A stretch of 64,000 nt of DNA. Source: Prevotella sp. UBA2725 (GTDB taxonomy: Bacteria; Bacteroidota; Bacteroidia; Bacteroidales; Bacteroidaceae). This document shows positions 17,555-25,174 of this stretch, one piece after another. The DNA lies in assembly GCA_002353825.1 (NCBI GenBank), contig DEKJ01000028.1, positions 68,776 to 132,775 of the forward strand, written 5' to 3'. The translations under genes were made by a program, and so were the position numbers. The notes under the pieces are model-generated. The model was not told the origin of the DNA and ran no database searches. It was given only the letters and a program-made list of their open reading frames with translations. How positions within the stretch are numbered: the first letter of the stretch is position 1; every line of letters begins with the position of its first letter.

Positions 17555-17566
17555 GCGATTTATTGC

Positions 17567-17574
17567 TATCTTTG
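17567..17574 (+). promoter_or_regulatory. Bacteroidetes -7 box (TATCTTTG)
   Basis: TATCTTTG lies 20 bases before ATG 17595 and 12 bases after the third palindrome, so a protein bound there would overlap the promoter. Confidence 0.65.
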
Positions 17575-17594
17575 CACCAGAAAAGTTCAAAGAT

Positions 17595-18761
17595 ATGGAA
17601 AAGCTACAGATTCGATTCGACAAACTTCTTCGAGAGACCACTTCCACATTTCATCGATATATGTATGACAAGATCAATTGGAATGCACGGATGGTATGTT
17701 TGCTTGGGCCACGTGGCATAGGAAAGACCACAATGGTACTACAATACATAAAGGAGAACTTACCCCGACAAGAAACGCTATATGTGGTCGCAGAAGATCT
17801 GTATTTCTCTACCCATACCCTCGTTGATCTCGCAGATGAGTTTGCAAGAACAGGAGGAAAATACTTGTTCATTGACGAGATACACAAATATAAGGGATGG
17901 TCAAGAGAGTTAAAGCTTATCTATGACTATCACTCTGAGTTGCGTGTATTTTTTACCGGTTCATCTGTTTTAGATATTGAGCAAGGAATCTCAGACCTCA
18001 GTCGTCGTGTCCTTACATATCACATGCAAGGCCTATCCTTCCGTGAGTATCTTAAGTTGTACCACAACATTGACATACCGGTCTATTCATTAGATGACAT
18101 TCTGACACAAAAAATATCTATTCCGACAGGATTCCTCCCTCTTCAATATTTCAAGGATTATCTACAAAAAGGATATTACCCATTCAGAGACAACGACTTT
18201 GAGCAGTATCTCTCTCAAGTCGTCAACATTACTATTGATGTTGACATACCACAGTACGCAGAACTTTCTGTAGCCGTCACACGGAAATTGAAACGCCTTC
18301 TTGCCATTATTGCGGAGAGTGCACCTTTCAAGCCAAACTTTACCCAACTTGGAGGGCAACTCGAAGTGTCAAGAAACAGTATTGCAGACCTCTGTGGATG
18401 GATAGAGAAAGCCGGGCTGATAAGCCAGCTCAGAGACAGCACTGGCGGAATACAAGGACTGGGAAAAGTAGATAAAATCTATCTAGACAACACATGTCTG
18501 ATTTATGTTCTTGGGATCCAAAACGTAGAAATCGGCACAGTAAGAGAAACCTTCTTCTTTAATCAAATGCGATTAAATTATGATGTGACATCTTCTCCAG
18601 TCTCTGATTTCCTTATAGATGGAAAGACATTTGAAGTAGGAGGCAAGAAGAAAGGCCAGAAACAGATAAAGGATGCCAACAACGGATTTGTAGTCAAGGA
18701 TGATATCGAGTCCGGCTATGGAAACATTATTCCCTTATGGGAATTTGGATTGACCTACTAA
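17595..18761 (+). CDS. AAA ATPase (AAA_14 with DUF4143-like C terminus)
   Basis: A 388-residue cytoplasmic protein. The start is placed at ATG 17595 (MEKLQIRFDK), just behind the promoter. Walker A is GPRGIGKTTM near residue 41, Walker B is KYLFIDEIHKYKGW near 90, and FFTGSSVLDIE near 125 is the sensor region typical of AAA_14 proteins. The C-terminal half, with FLIDGKTFEVGGKKKGQKQI near 345, resembles DUF4143, a winged-helix plus nuclease-like module. These ATPases are abundant in Bacteroidetes genomes and their role is unsettled. Codon use is more AT-rich than that of its neighbours, suggesting acquisition. The palindrome array upstream may bind this protein or a product of it (speculation). 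Confidence 0.88.
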   Translation: MEKLQIRFDKLLRETTSTFHRYMYDKINWNARMVCLLGPRGIGKTTMVLQYIKENLPRQETLYVVAEDLYFSTHTLVDLADEFARTGGKYLFIDEIHKYKGWSRELKLIYDYHSELRVFFTGSSVLDIEQGISDLSRRVLTYHMQGLSFREYLKLYHNIDIPVYSLDDILTQKISIPTGFLPLQYFKDYLQKGYYPFRDNDFEQYLSQVVNITIDVDIPQYAELSVAVTRKLKRLLAIIAESAPFKPNFTQLGGQLEVSRNSIADLCGWIEKAGLISQLRDSTGGIQGLGKVDKIYLDNTCLIYVLGIQNVEIGTVRETFFFNQMRLNYDVTSSPVSDFLIDGKTFEVGGKKKGQKQIKDANNGFVVKDDIESGYGNIIPLWEFGLTY

Positions 18762-18792
18762 AGAATCCGGTACTTTCCCAATAAATAATCCC

Positions 18793-18823
18793 CGAAATCT
18801 TTGGTGGGCACCAAAAATCTTCG
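18793..18823. promoter_or_regulatory. Palindrome overlapping the rpmE2 promoter
   Basis: CGAAATCTTTGGTG and CACCAAAAATCTTCG form an imperfect inverted repeat around GG/GC that ends one base before the TAACTTTG box. A bound repressor would cover the -33 region. Regulation of type B L31 by zinc through Zur is known in some bacteria, so a Zur-like operator is one possibility. A weak terminator of the ATPase gene is the alternative. Confidence 0.4.
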
Positions 18824-18831
18824 TAACTTTG
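18824..18831 (+). promoter_or_regulatory. Bacteroidetes -7 box (TAACTTTG)
   Basis: TAACTTTG lies 74 bases before the L31 start, giving a leader of about 65 bases. Confidence 0.65.
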
Positions 18832-18905
18832 CACCCACTATTGTACCAGCTGATTATCAGCACATAATAGCAAGACATTTATTAATAATATACATAAAGA
18901 ACAAA

Positions 18906-19157
18906 ATGAAAAAAGGTATTCATCCAGAAAACTATCGCCCCGTCGTGTTCAAGGACATGTCCAACGGCGATATGTTCCTTACAAAGTCTACATGCAAGAC
19001 TACAGATACAGTAGAGTTTGAAGGCGAGACTTACCCAGTGGTTAAGGTCGAAATTTCCAGCAGCTCTCACCCGTTCTACACCGGCAAGAGCAAGCTCGTC
19101 GATACAGCAGGTCGCGTGGACCGCTTCATGAACCGCTACGGCAAGCTGAAGAAGTAA
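18906..19157 (+). CDS. rpmE2: 50S ribosomal protein L31 type B
   Basis: An 83-residue ribosomal protein of the large subunit. MKKGIHPENYRPVVFKDMSN at the start and SSHPFYTGKSKLVDTAGRVD near residue 55 are diagnostic. The type B form lacks the CxxC pairs that bind zinc in type A; only one Cys is present here (CKTTD). Translation starts at ATG 18906, since a longer upstream frame would begin before the promoter. A strong terminator follows at 19190-19233, so the gene is a single unit. Zinc-independent L31 often replaces the zinc form under zinc shortage, but many Bacteroidales carry only this type. Confidence 0.96.
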   Translation: MKKGIHPENYRPVVFKDMSNGDMFLTKSTCKTTDTVEFEGETYPVVKVEISSSSHPFYTGKSKLVDTAGRVDRFMNRYGKLKK

Positions 19158-19189
19158 TACTCTATTTTACAAGTATACAGATTCAAGGG

Positions 19190-19233
19190 AGTGCGGTCGG
19201 ACGTAGTTGCATATGCGTCCGTCCGCACTTTTG
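19190..19233 (+). terminator. Intrinsic terminator after rpmE2
   Basis: AGTGCGGTCGGACG pairs with CGTCCGTCCGCACT around a loop of about 12 bases and is followed by TTTT, 32 bases after the stop. Confidence 0.8.
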
Positions 19234-19278
19234 CGTTCAATAAACATTTTCCTACAAACCCCTACAAAGAATTCTTTT

Positions 19279-20226
19279 ATGAAAAGCAACTGGAAGTCTT
19301 TATTAATCCTGCTTTTAGCGCTCCCCTTCCTCACTTTCTCATGCAGTGAGAGCGACAACCTCCCAAAGCCAAACACAGACGACAAAACCGCCGTCAACGC
19401 CAATGCCAACCCAACGACAGCAAACGCTAACTACGCACGCTTGGAGTTTCCGCATATCAAGACATCCGGCAATAACCTTGTCATCATTCACTCTACATCC
19501 CAATATGGCATCAACTATTCTGTAGAATGGGACTGCGACAAAAAAGCACAGCGCTGGTCATGCTATGAGATGGATGCTTCCAACAGTAGCCATCCCTGGA
19601 GCAGAGACAAGTGGAGAAGCACGTCTTGGGGCGGCGACCCGTTCCAAGAAGATCCTGACATTCCAGAGGCTTATCGCACGAAACTCATTGACTATAAGTT
19701 TACGGGTTATGACCGTGGACACATTTGCCCGTCAGGCGACCGCCTTAATTCAATGGATGCTAACGAACAGACATTTTACCTAAGCAACATGCAGCCTCAG
19801 ATAGGAGTATTTAATGAAACTGGTGGTGTGTGGTGGAACATGGAAAGCCAACTGCGTAATGTCTGGAACACTTCCACATACCGCGATATTCTCTATGTTT
19901 GTAAGGGCGGCACCATTGACAAAGACTCACAGATCCTTGGATATACAAAAAACAAGTATGCTGAGACTGGCACCTACAATAGGCTCATCGTTCCCAAATA
20001 TTTCTTTGCTGCCATCCTCGCCGTGAAGAACGGACAGTACAAAGCCATCGGACTTTGGTTCGAGCACAAAAGTAACACAGACAAAAATTTGAGCAACTAT
20101 GTTGTGTCCATCGACGAACTCGAGAAACTCACAGGCATCGACTTCTTCTGTAACCTCCCCGACAGCGTCGAGAACAAAGTGGAGTCGGCAACAAAGGCAG
20201 AGATGCTCAGCGACTGGGGACTCTAA
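19279..20226 (+). CDS. Surface lipoprotein DNA/RNA non-specific endonuclease
   Basis: A 315-residue nuclease of the Serratia NucA (beta-beta-alpha metal) family. The start is placed at ATG 19279, giving a lipoprotein signal with lipobox TFSCSES (Cys near 17). The catalytic motif TGYDRGHICPSGDR near residue 147 supplies the general-base His. FYLSNMQPQIGVFN near 170 supplies the metal-binding Asn, and WWNMESQLR follows. The segment between lipid anchor and domain (20-55) is Asn/Ala/Thr-rich, a flexible tether. Such enzymes cut single- and double-stranded DNA and RNA outside the cytoplasm. It lies 1.8 kb from the TonB/OB-fold operon, so it may supply oligonucleotides to it (inference). Confidence 0.92.
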   Translation: MKSNWKSLLILLLALPFLTFSCSESDNLPKPNTDDKTAVNANANPTTANANYARLEFPHIKTSGNNLVIIHSTSQYGINYSVEWDCDKKAQRWSCYEMDASNSSHPWSRDKWRSTSWGGDPFQEDPDIPEAYRTKLIDYKFTGYDRGHICPSGDRLNSMDANEQTFYLSNMQPQIGVFNETGGVWWNMESQLRNVWNTSTYRDILYVCKGGTIDKDSQILGYTKNKYAETGTYNRLIVPKYFFAAILAVKNGQYKAIGLWFEHKSNTDKNLSNYVVSIDELEKLTGIDFFCNLPDSVENKVESATKAEMLSDWGL

Positions 20227-20282
20227 TTCTGCCGTGGCTAATGATAATCACGATATATTTTGGATATTTTTGTAATTATCTG

Positions 20283-20290
20283 TAACTTTG
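20283..20290 (+). promoter_or_regulatory. Bacteroidetes -7 box (TAACTTTG)
   Basis: TAACTTTG lies 23 bases before the EamA-family gene. It is the likely promoter of the transporter and nadB. Confidence 0.7.
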
Positions 20291-20313
20291 CCACGAATTA
20301 GCAGAAAAGAATC

Positions 20314-21234
20314 ATGGAATTGCCAAGTCATCAGCCCCGAACGGGCTTACGCGTGAAAGGCTTCGCTGCCGGCATCCTCGCCGCCGTCTTCTATGGCACC
20401 AACCCGTTGGGTACGTTGCCACTCTATGCCGACGGCATCAACTCTGGCTCCGTGCTCTTCTATCGCTATGGCATTTCCGTCGTCACCTTTATTATCTGGC
20501 TCCTTCTGCGTGGCGAATCGCTGAAGATCAAGTGGGGCCATGCCATCAAGCTCGCCATTCTCGGAGCGATGTTCTCTATGTCGTCGCTCACGCTATATGA
20601 GAGTTTCCATTACATGAACGCCGGTGTCGCTTCCACCATTCTTTTCTCCTATCCTATCATGACCGCCCTTATCATGGTCATGTTTTATCACGAGCGCATC
20701 AACTGGCGCACCACCCTTGCCATCCTTCTCGCCGTTTCCGGCATCGCCCTGCTTTATCGCGGCGGTGGCAACGGCGGCACAACCCTCTCAGCCACAGGCG
20801 TCATCCTCGTCCTTTTCTCTTCCTTGCTCTATGCACTTTACATCGTTTATGTAAAGCAGTTCAAGGTCGAAGGCATGTCAAGCGAGAAGTTCACCGCCTG
20901 GATTATCTTCTTCGGCTGGCTTGCCCTTATCATCTTTATGCTCTTTAAAGGAGAACGGCTCCAACTGCTCCACGGCACACAGTGGCTCTGGGGCATTCAG
21001 CTCGCCTGGCTACCCACAGTAGGCAGTCTCTTCCTCATTAACATAGCCATCAAACTTATCGGCGCCACCCCCACAGCCATCATGGGAGCTATCGAGCCCG
21101 TCACGGCCGTAGCCATCTCCTGCTGCCTCTTCGGCGAGGACTTCACGCTGCGCCTCTTCTGTGGAATCGTACTCATCCTCTCGGCCGTCATCCTCATCAT
21201 ATTAAGAAAGAACCCGGAAAAACAAAAAGCATAA
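20314..21234 (+). CDS. EamA/DMT-family membrane transporter
   Basis: A 306-residue inner-membrane protein with about ten hydrophobic segments in two homologous halves (EamA repeats). The first begins at GFAAGILAAVFYGTNPLG near residue 17, the second at GVILVLFSSLLYALYIVYVK near 170. Drug/metabolite transporters of this type export amino acids, nucleobases or other small metabolites; the substrate cannot be read here. The end of the second repeat (GATPTAIMGAIEPVTAVAIS) is typical. It lies 20 bases before nadB with its own promoter, so it may belong to the NAD operon and could handle an intermediate or a precursor (inference). Confidence 0.9.
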   Translation: MELPSHQPRTGLRVKGFAAGILAAVFYGTNPLGTLPLYADGINSGSVLFYRYGISVVTFIIWLLLRGESLKIKWGHAIKLAILGAMFSMSSLTLYESFHYMNAGVASTILFSYPIMTALIMVMFYHERINWRTTLAILLAVSGIALLYRGGGNGGTTLSATGVILVLFSSLLYALYIVYVKQFKVEGMSSEKFTAWIIFFGWLALIIFMLFKGERLQLLHGTQWLWGIQLAWLPTVGSLFLINIAIKLIGATPTAIMGAIEPVTAVAISCCLFGEDFTLRLFCGIVLILSAVILIILRKNPEKQKA

Positions 21235-21254
21235 AAAAAACTCCTATATACAAA

Positions 21255-22841
21255 ATGATATATCATTACGATTTCCTCATCATCGGCGGTGGCGTTGCCG
21301 GTATGAGCTTTGCTCTCAAAGTAGCCAAAGCCCACAAGGGCACTGTCGCCATCATCTGTAAGACCACGCTCGACGAAGCTAACACCGCCAAGGCGCAGGG
21401 TGGTATCGCCTCTGTCACGAACCTCGCCGTAGACAACTTCGACAAGCATATCCACGACACCATGGTTGCCGGCGACTGGCTCTCCGACCCCAAGGCTGTG
21501 GAACACGTCGTTCGCAACGCGCCTGCTGCCATCGAAGACCTCGTGCAGTGGGGTGTAAACTTCGACAAGAAAGCCGACGGCTCCTATGATCTACACCGTG
21601 AGGGTGGCCACTCCGAGTTCCGCATCCTACACCATCAGGATGACACGGGCTTCGAGATTCAGCGCGGACTGATGGCTGCCGTGCGCAACAATCCCGACAT
21701 CACGGTCCTTGAGAACCACTTCGCCGTGGAAATCATCACGCAGCACCACCTCGGTATGGAGGTGACACGCCGCACACCGGATATTGAGTGCTATGGCGCC
21801 TATGTCATCAACCCCGACACGCAGAAGGTCGATACCTACCTCTCCCGCGTCACACTCATGGCTACCGGCGGCACCGGTGCCGTCTATGCCACGACTTCTA
21901 ACCCAAGCATCGCCACAGGTGACGGTATCGCCATGGCTTACCGCGCCAAAGGTACAGTGAAGGACATGGAGTTCGTACAGTTCCACCCTACAGTACTCTA
22001 CAACCCCGCAGAGACCCATCCCGCCTTCCTCATCACAGAGGCTATGCGTGGCTACGGTGCCATCCTCAAGCTCCCCGACGGAACGGAGTTCATGCAGAAA
22101 TACGACCCGCGTCTCTCCCTCGCTCCGCGTGACATCGTCGCACGTGCCATCGACCACGAGATGAAGATTCACGGTCTCGACCACGTCTGCCTCGACGTAA
22201 CGATGAAAGACCCGGAAGAGACCAAGAAGCACTTCCCGCATATCTACGAGAAATGTCTGTCTATCGGCATCGACATCACGAAGCAGATGATCCCCGTCTG
22301 CCCGTCGGCTCACTACATGTGCGGCGGTATCAAAGTCGACCTCAATGGTGAGAGTTCTATCCATCGCCTCTATGCTGTCGGTGAGTGCTCCTGCACCGGT
22401 CTGCACGGTGGTAACCGTCTGGCTTCCAACTCACTTATCGAGGCTGTCGTCTATGCCAAGAGCGCTGCCGAGCATGCTATCGCTAACATCGACAACTATA
22501 AGTTTCAGGAGAACGTACCGGAGTGGAACGATTTCGGCACACTGACCAACGAAGAGAAGGTGCTTATCACGCAGGATGAGAAAGAGGTAGGACAGGTCAT
22601 GTCCACCTATGTCGGCATTGTTCGTTCCAACCTGCGTCTCAAGCGTGCCTGGACCCGTCTCGACATGCTCTATGAGGAGACGGAGGATCTCTTCCGCCGT
22701 GTCAAGCCTACGCGCGACATCTGTGAGCTCCGTAACATGATCAACGTCGGCTACCTCATCACCCGTCAGGCTATGGAGCGTCACGAGAGCCGTGGTCTGC
22801 ACTATAATGTAGACTACCCACCGAAACCGAGGAAAATATAA
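21255..22841 (+). CDS. nadB: L-aspartate oxidase
   Basis: A 528-residue FAD enzyme that oxidises L-aspartate to iminoaspartate, the first step of de novo NAD synthesis (EC 1.4.3.16). The N-terminal FAD-binding fold has IIGGGVAGMSFALKVA near residue 8 and DEANTAKAQGGIASV near 39. The middle holds DGIAMAYRAKGTVKDMEFVQ and the substrate-binding region HREGGHSEFRI. VGECSCTGLHGGNRLASNSL near 375 is the flavin-contact signature, and LASNSL and the loops around it separate NadB from fumarate reductase. The C-terminal helical domain is present. nadA follows after a 114-base gap that holds a dispersed hairpin repeat. Identification is firm. Confidence 0.97.
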   Translation: MIYHYDFLIIGGGVAGMSFALKVAKAHKGTVAIICKTTLDEANTAKAQGGIASVTNLAVDNFDKHIHDTMVAGDWLSDPKAVEHVVRNAPAAIEDLVQWGVNFDKKADGSYDLHREGGHSEFRILHHQDDTGFEIQRGLMAAVRNNPDITVLENHFAVEIITQHHLGMEVTRRTPDIECYGAYVINPDTQKVDTYLSRVTLMATGGTGAVYATTSNPSIATGDGIAMAYRAKGTVKDMEFVQFHPTVLYNPAETHPAFLITEAMRGYGAILKLPDGTEFMQKYDPRLSLAPRDIVARAIDHEMKIHGLDHVCLDVTMKDPEETKKHFPHIYEKCLSIGIDITKQMIPVCPSAHYMCGGIKVDLNGESSIHRLYAVGECSCTGLHGGNRLASNSLIEAVVYAKSAAEHAIANIDNYKFQENVPEWNDFGTLTNEEKVLITQDEKEVGQVMSTYVGIVRSNLRLKRAWTRLDMLYEETEDLFRRVKPTRDICELRNMINVGYLITRQAMERHESRGLHYNVDYPPKPRKI

Positions 22842-22843
22842 AA

Positions 22844-22922
22844 AGCCCTTCCCCTTAATCTAACCCCCTTCGGTTCCCCCGTTATCGGGGGCCAGGACCC
22901 CCAAAGGGGAGGGGTTGATTAC
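22844..22922 (+). repeat. Dispersed hairpin repeat, copy 2
   Basis: It begins right after the nadB stop. Its central hairpin is CCCCCG-TTAT-CGGGGG and its end reads CCCAAAGGGGAGGGGTTGAT. It matches the copy at 885-963 (opposite orientation) in the flanks and the loop, with different but still paired stem bases. It lies between nadB and nadA. Confidence 0.75.
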
Positions 22923-22955
22923 CGAGATAAACAACAACTTTGTATCGATAATTTT

Positions 22956-23942
22956 ATGGAAACAGTAGAAGAACTAAAGAATAAGATTTTTTCTCTTTCT
23001 CGTTCACGCCACGCTATAATATTGGCTCACTATTATACCCGCCCGGAGATACAGGAGGTAGCTGATTTCATCGGCGACTCGTTGGCACTGGCCCGTAAGG
23101 CAGCAGAAACAGATGCCCCCGTGCTCGTCATGTGCGGCGTACATTTCATGGCAGAGACCTGCAAACTGCTGTCACCAGACAAGATCGTGCTTGAACCCGA
23201 CCCCGCAGCCGGTTGCTCCCTCGCTGACAGCTGCAGCGCAAAAGACCTCGCAGCCTACAAGAAGGAACATCCGGGCTATAAGGTCATCAGCTATGTCAAC
23301 ACGACAGCTGCCGTGAAGGCACTCTCCGACTGCTGTGTCACTTCCGGCAATGCCGTGAAGGTCATCAACAGTCTGCCGAAAGACGAGAAGCTTATCTTCG
23401 GACCCGACTATAACCTCGGCAACTATATCAACTCCATCTCCGGCCGCCACATGCTCCTCTGGAACGGTGGCTGCCATGTCCACGAGAAGTTCTCTGTCGG
23501 TGCCATCCTCACGCTGAAGAAACAGTATCCCGACGCCATTGTCATGGCCCACCTCGAGTGCAAGGCGCCCGTCCTCGCCATGGCTGACGTCAAAGGCTCC
23601 ACAGCAAGCATGCTGACCTATGCCAAGGCACATCCTGAGCAGAAACAGTTTATTGTTGCCACCGAGGCCGGCATCCTCTTCGAGATGCGCAAGCAGTGCC
23701 CCGACCAGGAGTTTATCCCCGTGCCGCCTGAGGTAACGGAAGGCGAGAACGGCATCGGTACCTCAACGAGTGAGGGCGGTATTCCCGCTTCCTGCTCCTG
23801 CAACGAGTGTGAGTTTATGAAGCTCAACACCCTCGAGAAGATCATCTCCTGCCTTGAGACGATGCAGCCGCAGGTCACTATCCCCGCCGACATCGCCCAC
23901 GATGCCGTGAAGCCTATCGAAAAGATGCTCAGCCTCTCATAG
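22956..23942 (+). CDS. nadA: Quinolinate synthase
   Basis: A 328-residue iron-sulfur enzyme that condenses iminoaspartate with dihydroxyacetone phosphate to quinolinate (EC 2.5.1.72). The three conserved cluster cysteines are visible, in MCGVHFMAETCK near residue 60, GGCHVHEKF near 172 and SCSCNECEFM near 280. IILAHYYTRPEIQEVADFIG near the start and the YVNTTAAVKA segment are family signatures. An AACTTTG-like box at about 22933 may add a promoter for this gene. nadC begins 101 bases after it, behind a small hairpin element. The set nadB-nadA-nadC makes nicotinate mononucleotide from aspartate. Confidence 0.97.
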   Translation: METVEELKNKIFSLSRSRHAIILAHYYTRPEIQEVADFIGDSLALARKAAETDAPVLVMCGVHFMAETCKLLSPDKIVLEPDPAAGCSLADSCSAKDLAAYKKEHPGYKVISYVNTTAAVKALSDCCVTSGNAVKVINSLPKDEKLIFGPDYNLGNYINSISGRHMLLWNGGCHVHEKFSVGAILTLKKQYPDAIVMAHLECKAPVLAMADVKGSTASMLTYAKAHPEQKQFIVATEAGILFEMRKQCPDQEFIPVPPEVTEGENGIGTSTSEGGIPASCSCNECEFMKLNTLEKIISCLETMQPQVTIPADIAHDAVKPIEKMLSLS

Positions 23943-23983
23943 CTTCGCATCCATCGTCTCTTTATACCCCTTTCATAATCCGG

Positions 23984-24015
23984 AGTTCTGTGCTCTGCCC
24001 TTTAGGGCAGAGACC
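23984..24015 (+). repeat. AGTTCTGTGC hairpin element, copy 1
   Basis: AGTTCTGTGC is followed by a 7-bp stem with loop TTTA (TCTGCCC-TTTA-GGGCAGA) and then GACC. It lies 28 bases before nadC. The same plan occurs at 35984-36015 before folE with a wholly different stem sequence. Confidence 0.65.
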
Positions 24016-24043
24016 TTTCCCCCGTGCATAACACCAACCCATC

Positions 24044-24952
24044 ATGAACTACAAGCAAACAGAAAAAGAACTTACCGACCGTCTCATCGACCTCGCTTTT
24101 GCAGAGGATATCGGCGACGGCGACCACACCACGCTCTGCTGCATCCCCAAGGATGCCATGGGCGAGAGCGAACTGATGATCAAGGAAGAAGGAATCTTTG
24201 CCGGCGAGCGTGCCGCCAAAGAGGTCTTCCACCGTTTCGACCCCGACCTAAAGGTCACGATGCACATGCACGACGGCGACCACGTGCGCCCCGGCGACAT
24301 CGTGCTCTCTGTCAGCGGTCGTGAGCAGAGCCTCCTCACTACCGAGCGCCTCATGCTCAATATCTGCCAGCGCATGAGCGGCATCGCCACCATGGCGCAC
24401 CGCTACCAGCAGGCCCTCATCGATGCCGGCACGAAAACGCGTGTTCTCGACACCCGTAAGACCACGCCCGGTATGCGCATGCTCGAGAAGGAAGCCGTAC
24501 GCATCGGCGGCGGCATGAACCACCGCATTGGGCTCTTCGACATGATCCTCCTCAAAGACAACCATATCGACTTCTGCGGCGGCGTGCACAACGCCATCAC
24601 ACGCGCCCGTCAGTACTGCAAGGACAAAGGCCTCGACCTGAAGATCGAGTGTGAGGTGCGCGACTTCGATGAACTGAAACAAGCTATCAAGGACCTCCCC
24701 GATCGCATCATGTTCGACAACTTCACACCCGCCGACACCGTGAAAGCCGTGGAGCTCGTTCATGCTGCCAAAAACGCCGATGGCACACCGGCACACATCG
24801 AGACCGAGTCGTCGGGCGGCATCACTTTCGATACCATGATTCCTTATGCCAAGGCAGGCGTCGACTTCATCTCCTTCGGCGCACTGACCCACAGCGTCAA
24901 AGCCCTGGACATGAGTCTCAAAGCCAAAGGTTCATCGAAACTTACCGTTTAA
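24044..24952 (+). CDS. nadC: Nicotinate-nucleotide pyrophosphorylase (carboxylating)
   Basis: A 302-residue phosphoribosyltransferase that converts quinolinate and PRPP to nicotinate mononucleotide, CO2 and pyrophosphate (EC 2.4.2.19). Signature segments are AEDIGDGDHTT near residue 19, NICQRMSGIATMAHRY near 105, VLDTRKTTPGMRMLEKEAVR near 133 (quinolinate and phosphate contacts), GGGMNHRIGLFDMILLKDNH near 150 and IECEVRDFDEL. The end has ETESSGGI and FISFGALTHS, which close the barrel. It is the third gene of the NAD block. A 22-bp tandem repeat follows its stop. Confidence 0.97.
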   Translation: MNYKQTEKELTDRLIDLAFAEDIGDGDHTTLCCIPKDAMGESELMIKEEGIFAGERAAKEVFHRFDPDLKVTMHMHDGDHVRPGDIVLSVSGREQSLLTTERLMLNICQRMSGIATMAHRYQQALIDAGTKTRVLDTRKTTPGMRMLEKEAVRIGGGMNHRIGLFDMILLKDNHIDFCGGVHNAITRARQYCKDKGLDLKIECEVRDFDELKQAIKDLPDRIMFDNFTPADTVKAVELVHAAKNADGTPAHIETESSGGITFDTMIPYAKAGVDFISFGALTHSVKALDMSLKAKGSSKLTV

Positions 24953-24960
24953 ACCTTATT

Positions 24961-25077
24961 GTTTGTCGTTCGTCAAACAATTGTTCGGCGTTCGACAAAC
25001 AATTGGCTGACGTTCGACAAACAATTATTCGACGTTCGACAAACAATTGGCTGACGTTCGACAAACAATTGGCTGGA
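24961..25077. repeat. 22-bp tandem repeat (gttcgacaaacaattggctgac), five copies
   Basis: Five near-identical 22-base units, gttcgacaaacaattggctg plus ac in the commonest form, run head to tail between nadC and the PBP4 gene. Two more units lie at 60908-60952 between the GH2 and GH115 genes. No spacers, so not CRISPR. Each unit carries caattg and ttcga palindromes. Short artificial frames through the array should not be read as genes. Confidence 0.9.
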
Positions 25078-25119
25078 ACATGTGAAACATCGTGCCAGCA
25101 CTGTTTTCGTGTCGTGTAC

Positions 25120-25138
25120 GCCGTCACACAGTGACGGC
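25120..25138. other. Hairpin in the leader of the PBP4 gene
   Basis: GCCGTCAC and GTGACGGC form an 8-bp stem with a 3-base loop, 37 bases before the ATG. There is no T-run. It could end nadC transcription or shape the PBP4 mRNA leader. Confidence 0.4.
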
Positions 25139-25174
25139 CATCCACAGATATAACAACAAGAATACATAAAGAGG

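Noticed and set aside
24961..25077. CRISPR array
   Set aside because: The repeats are directly adjacent, 22 bases long and have no unique spacers; no cas genes lie nearby.
25078..25174. Small gene in the repeat region before the PBP4 gene
   Set aside because: Frames here are created by the tandem repeat and read out as repeated Val/Glu/Arg/Cys runs without start signals.
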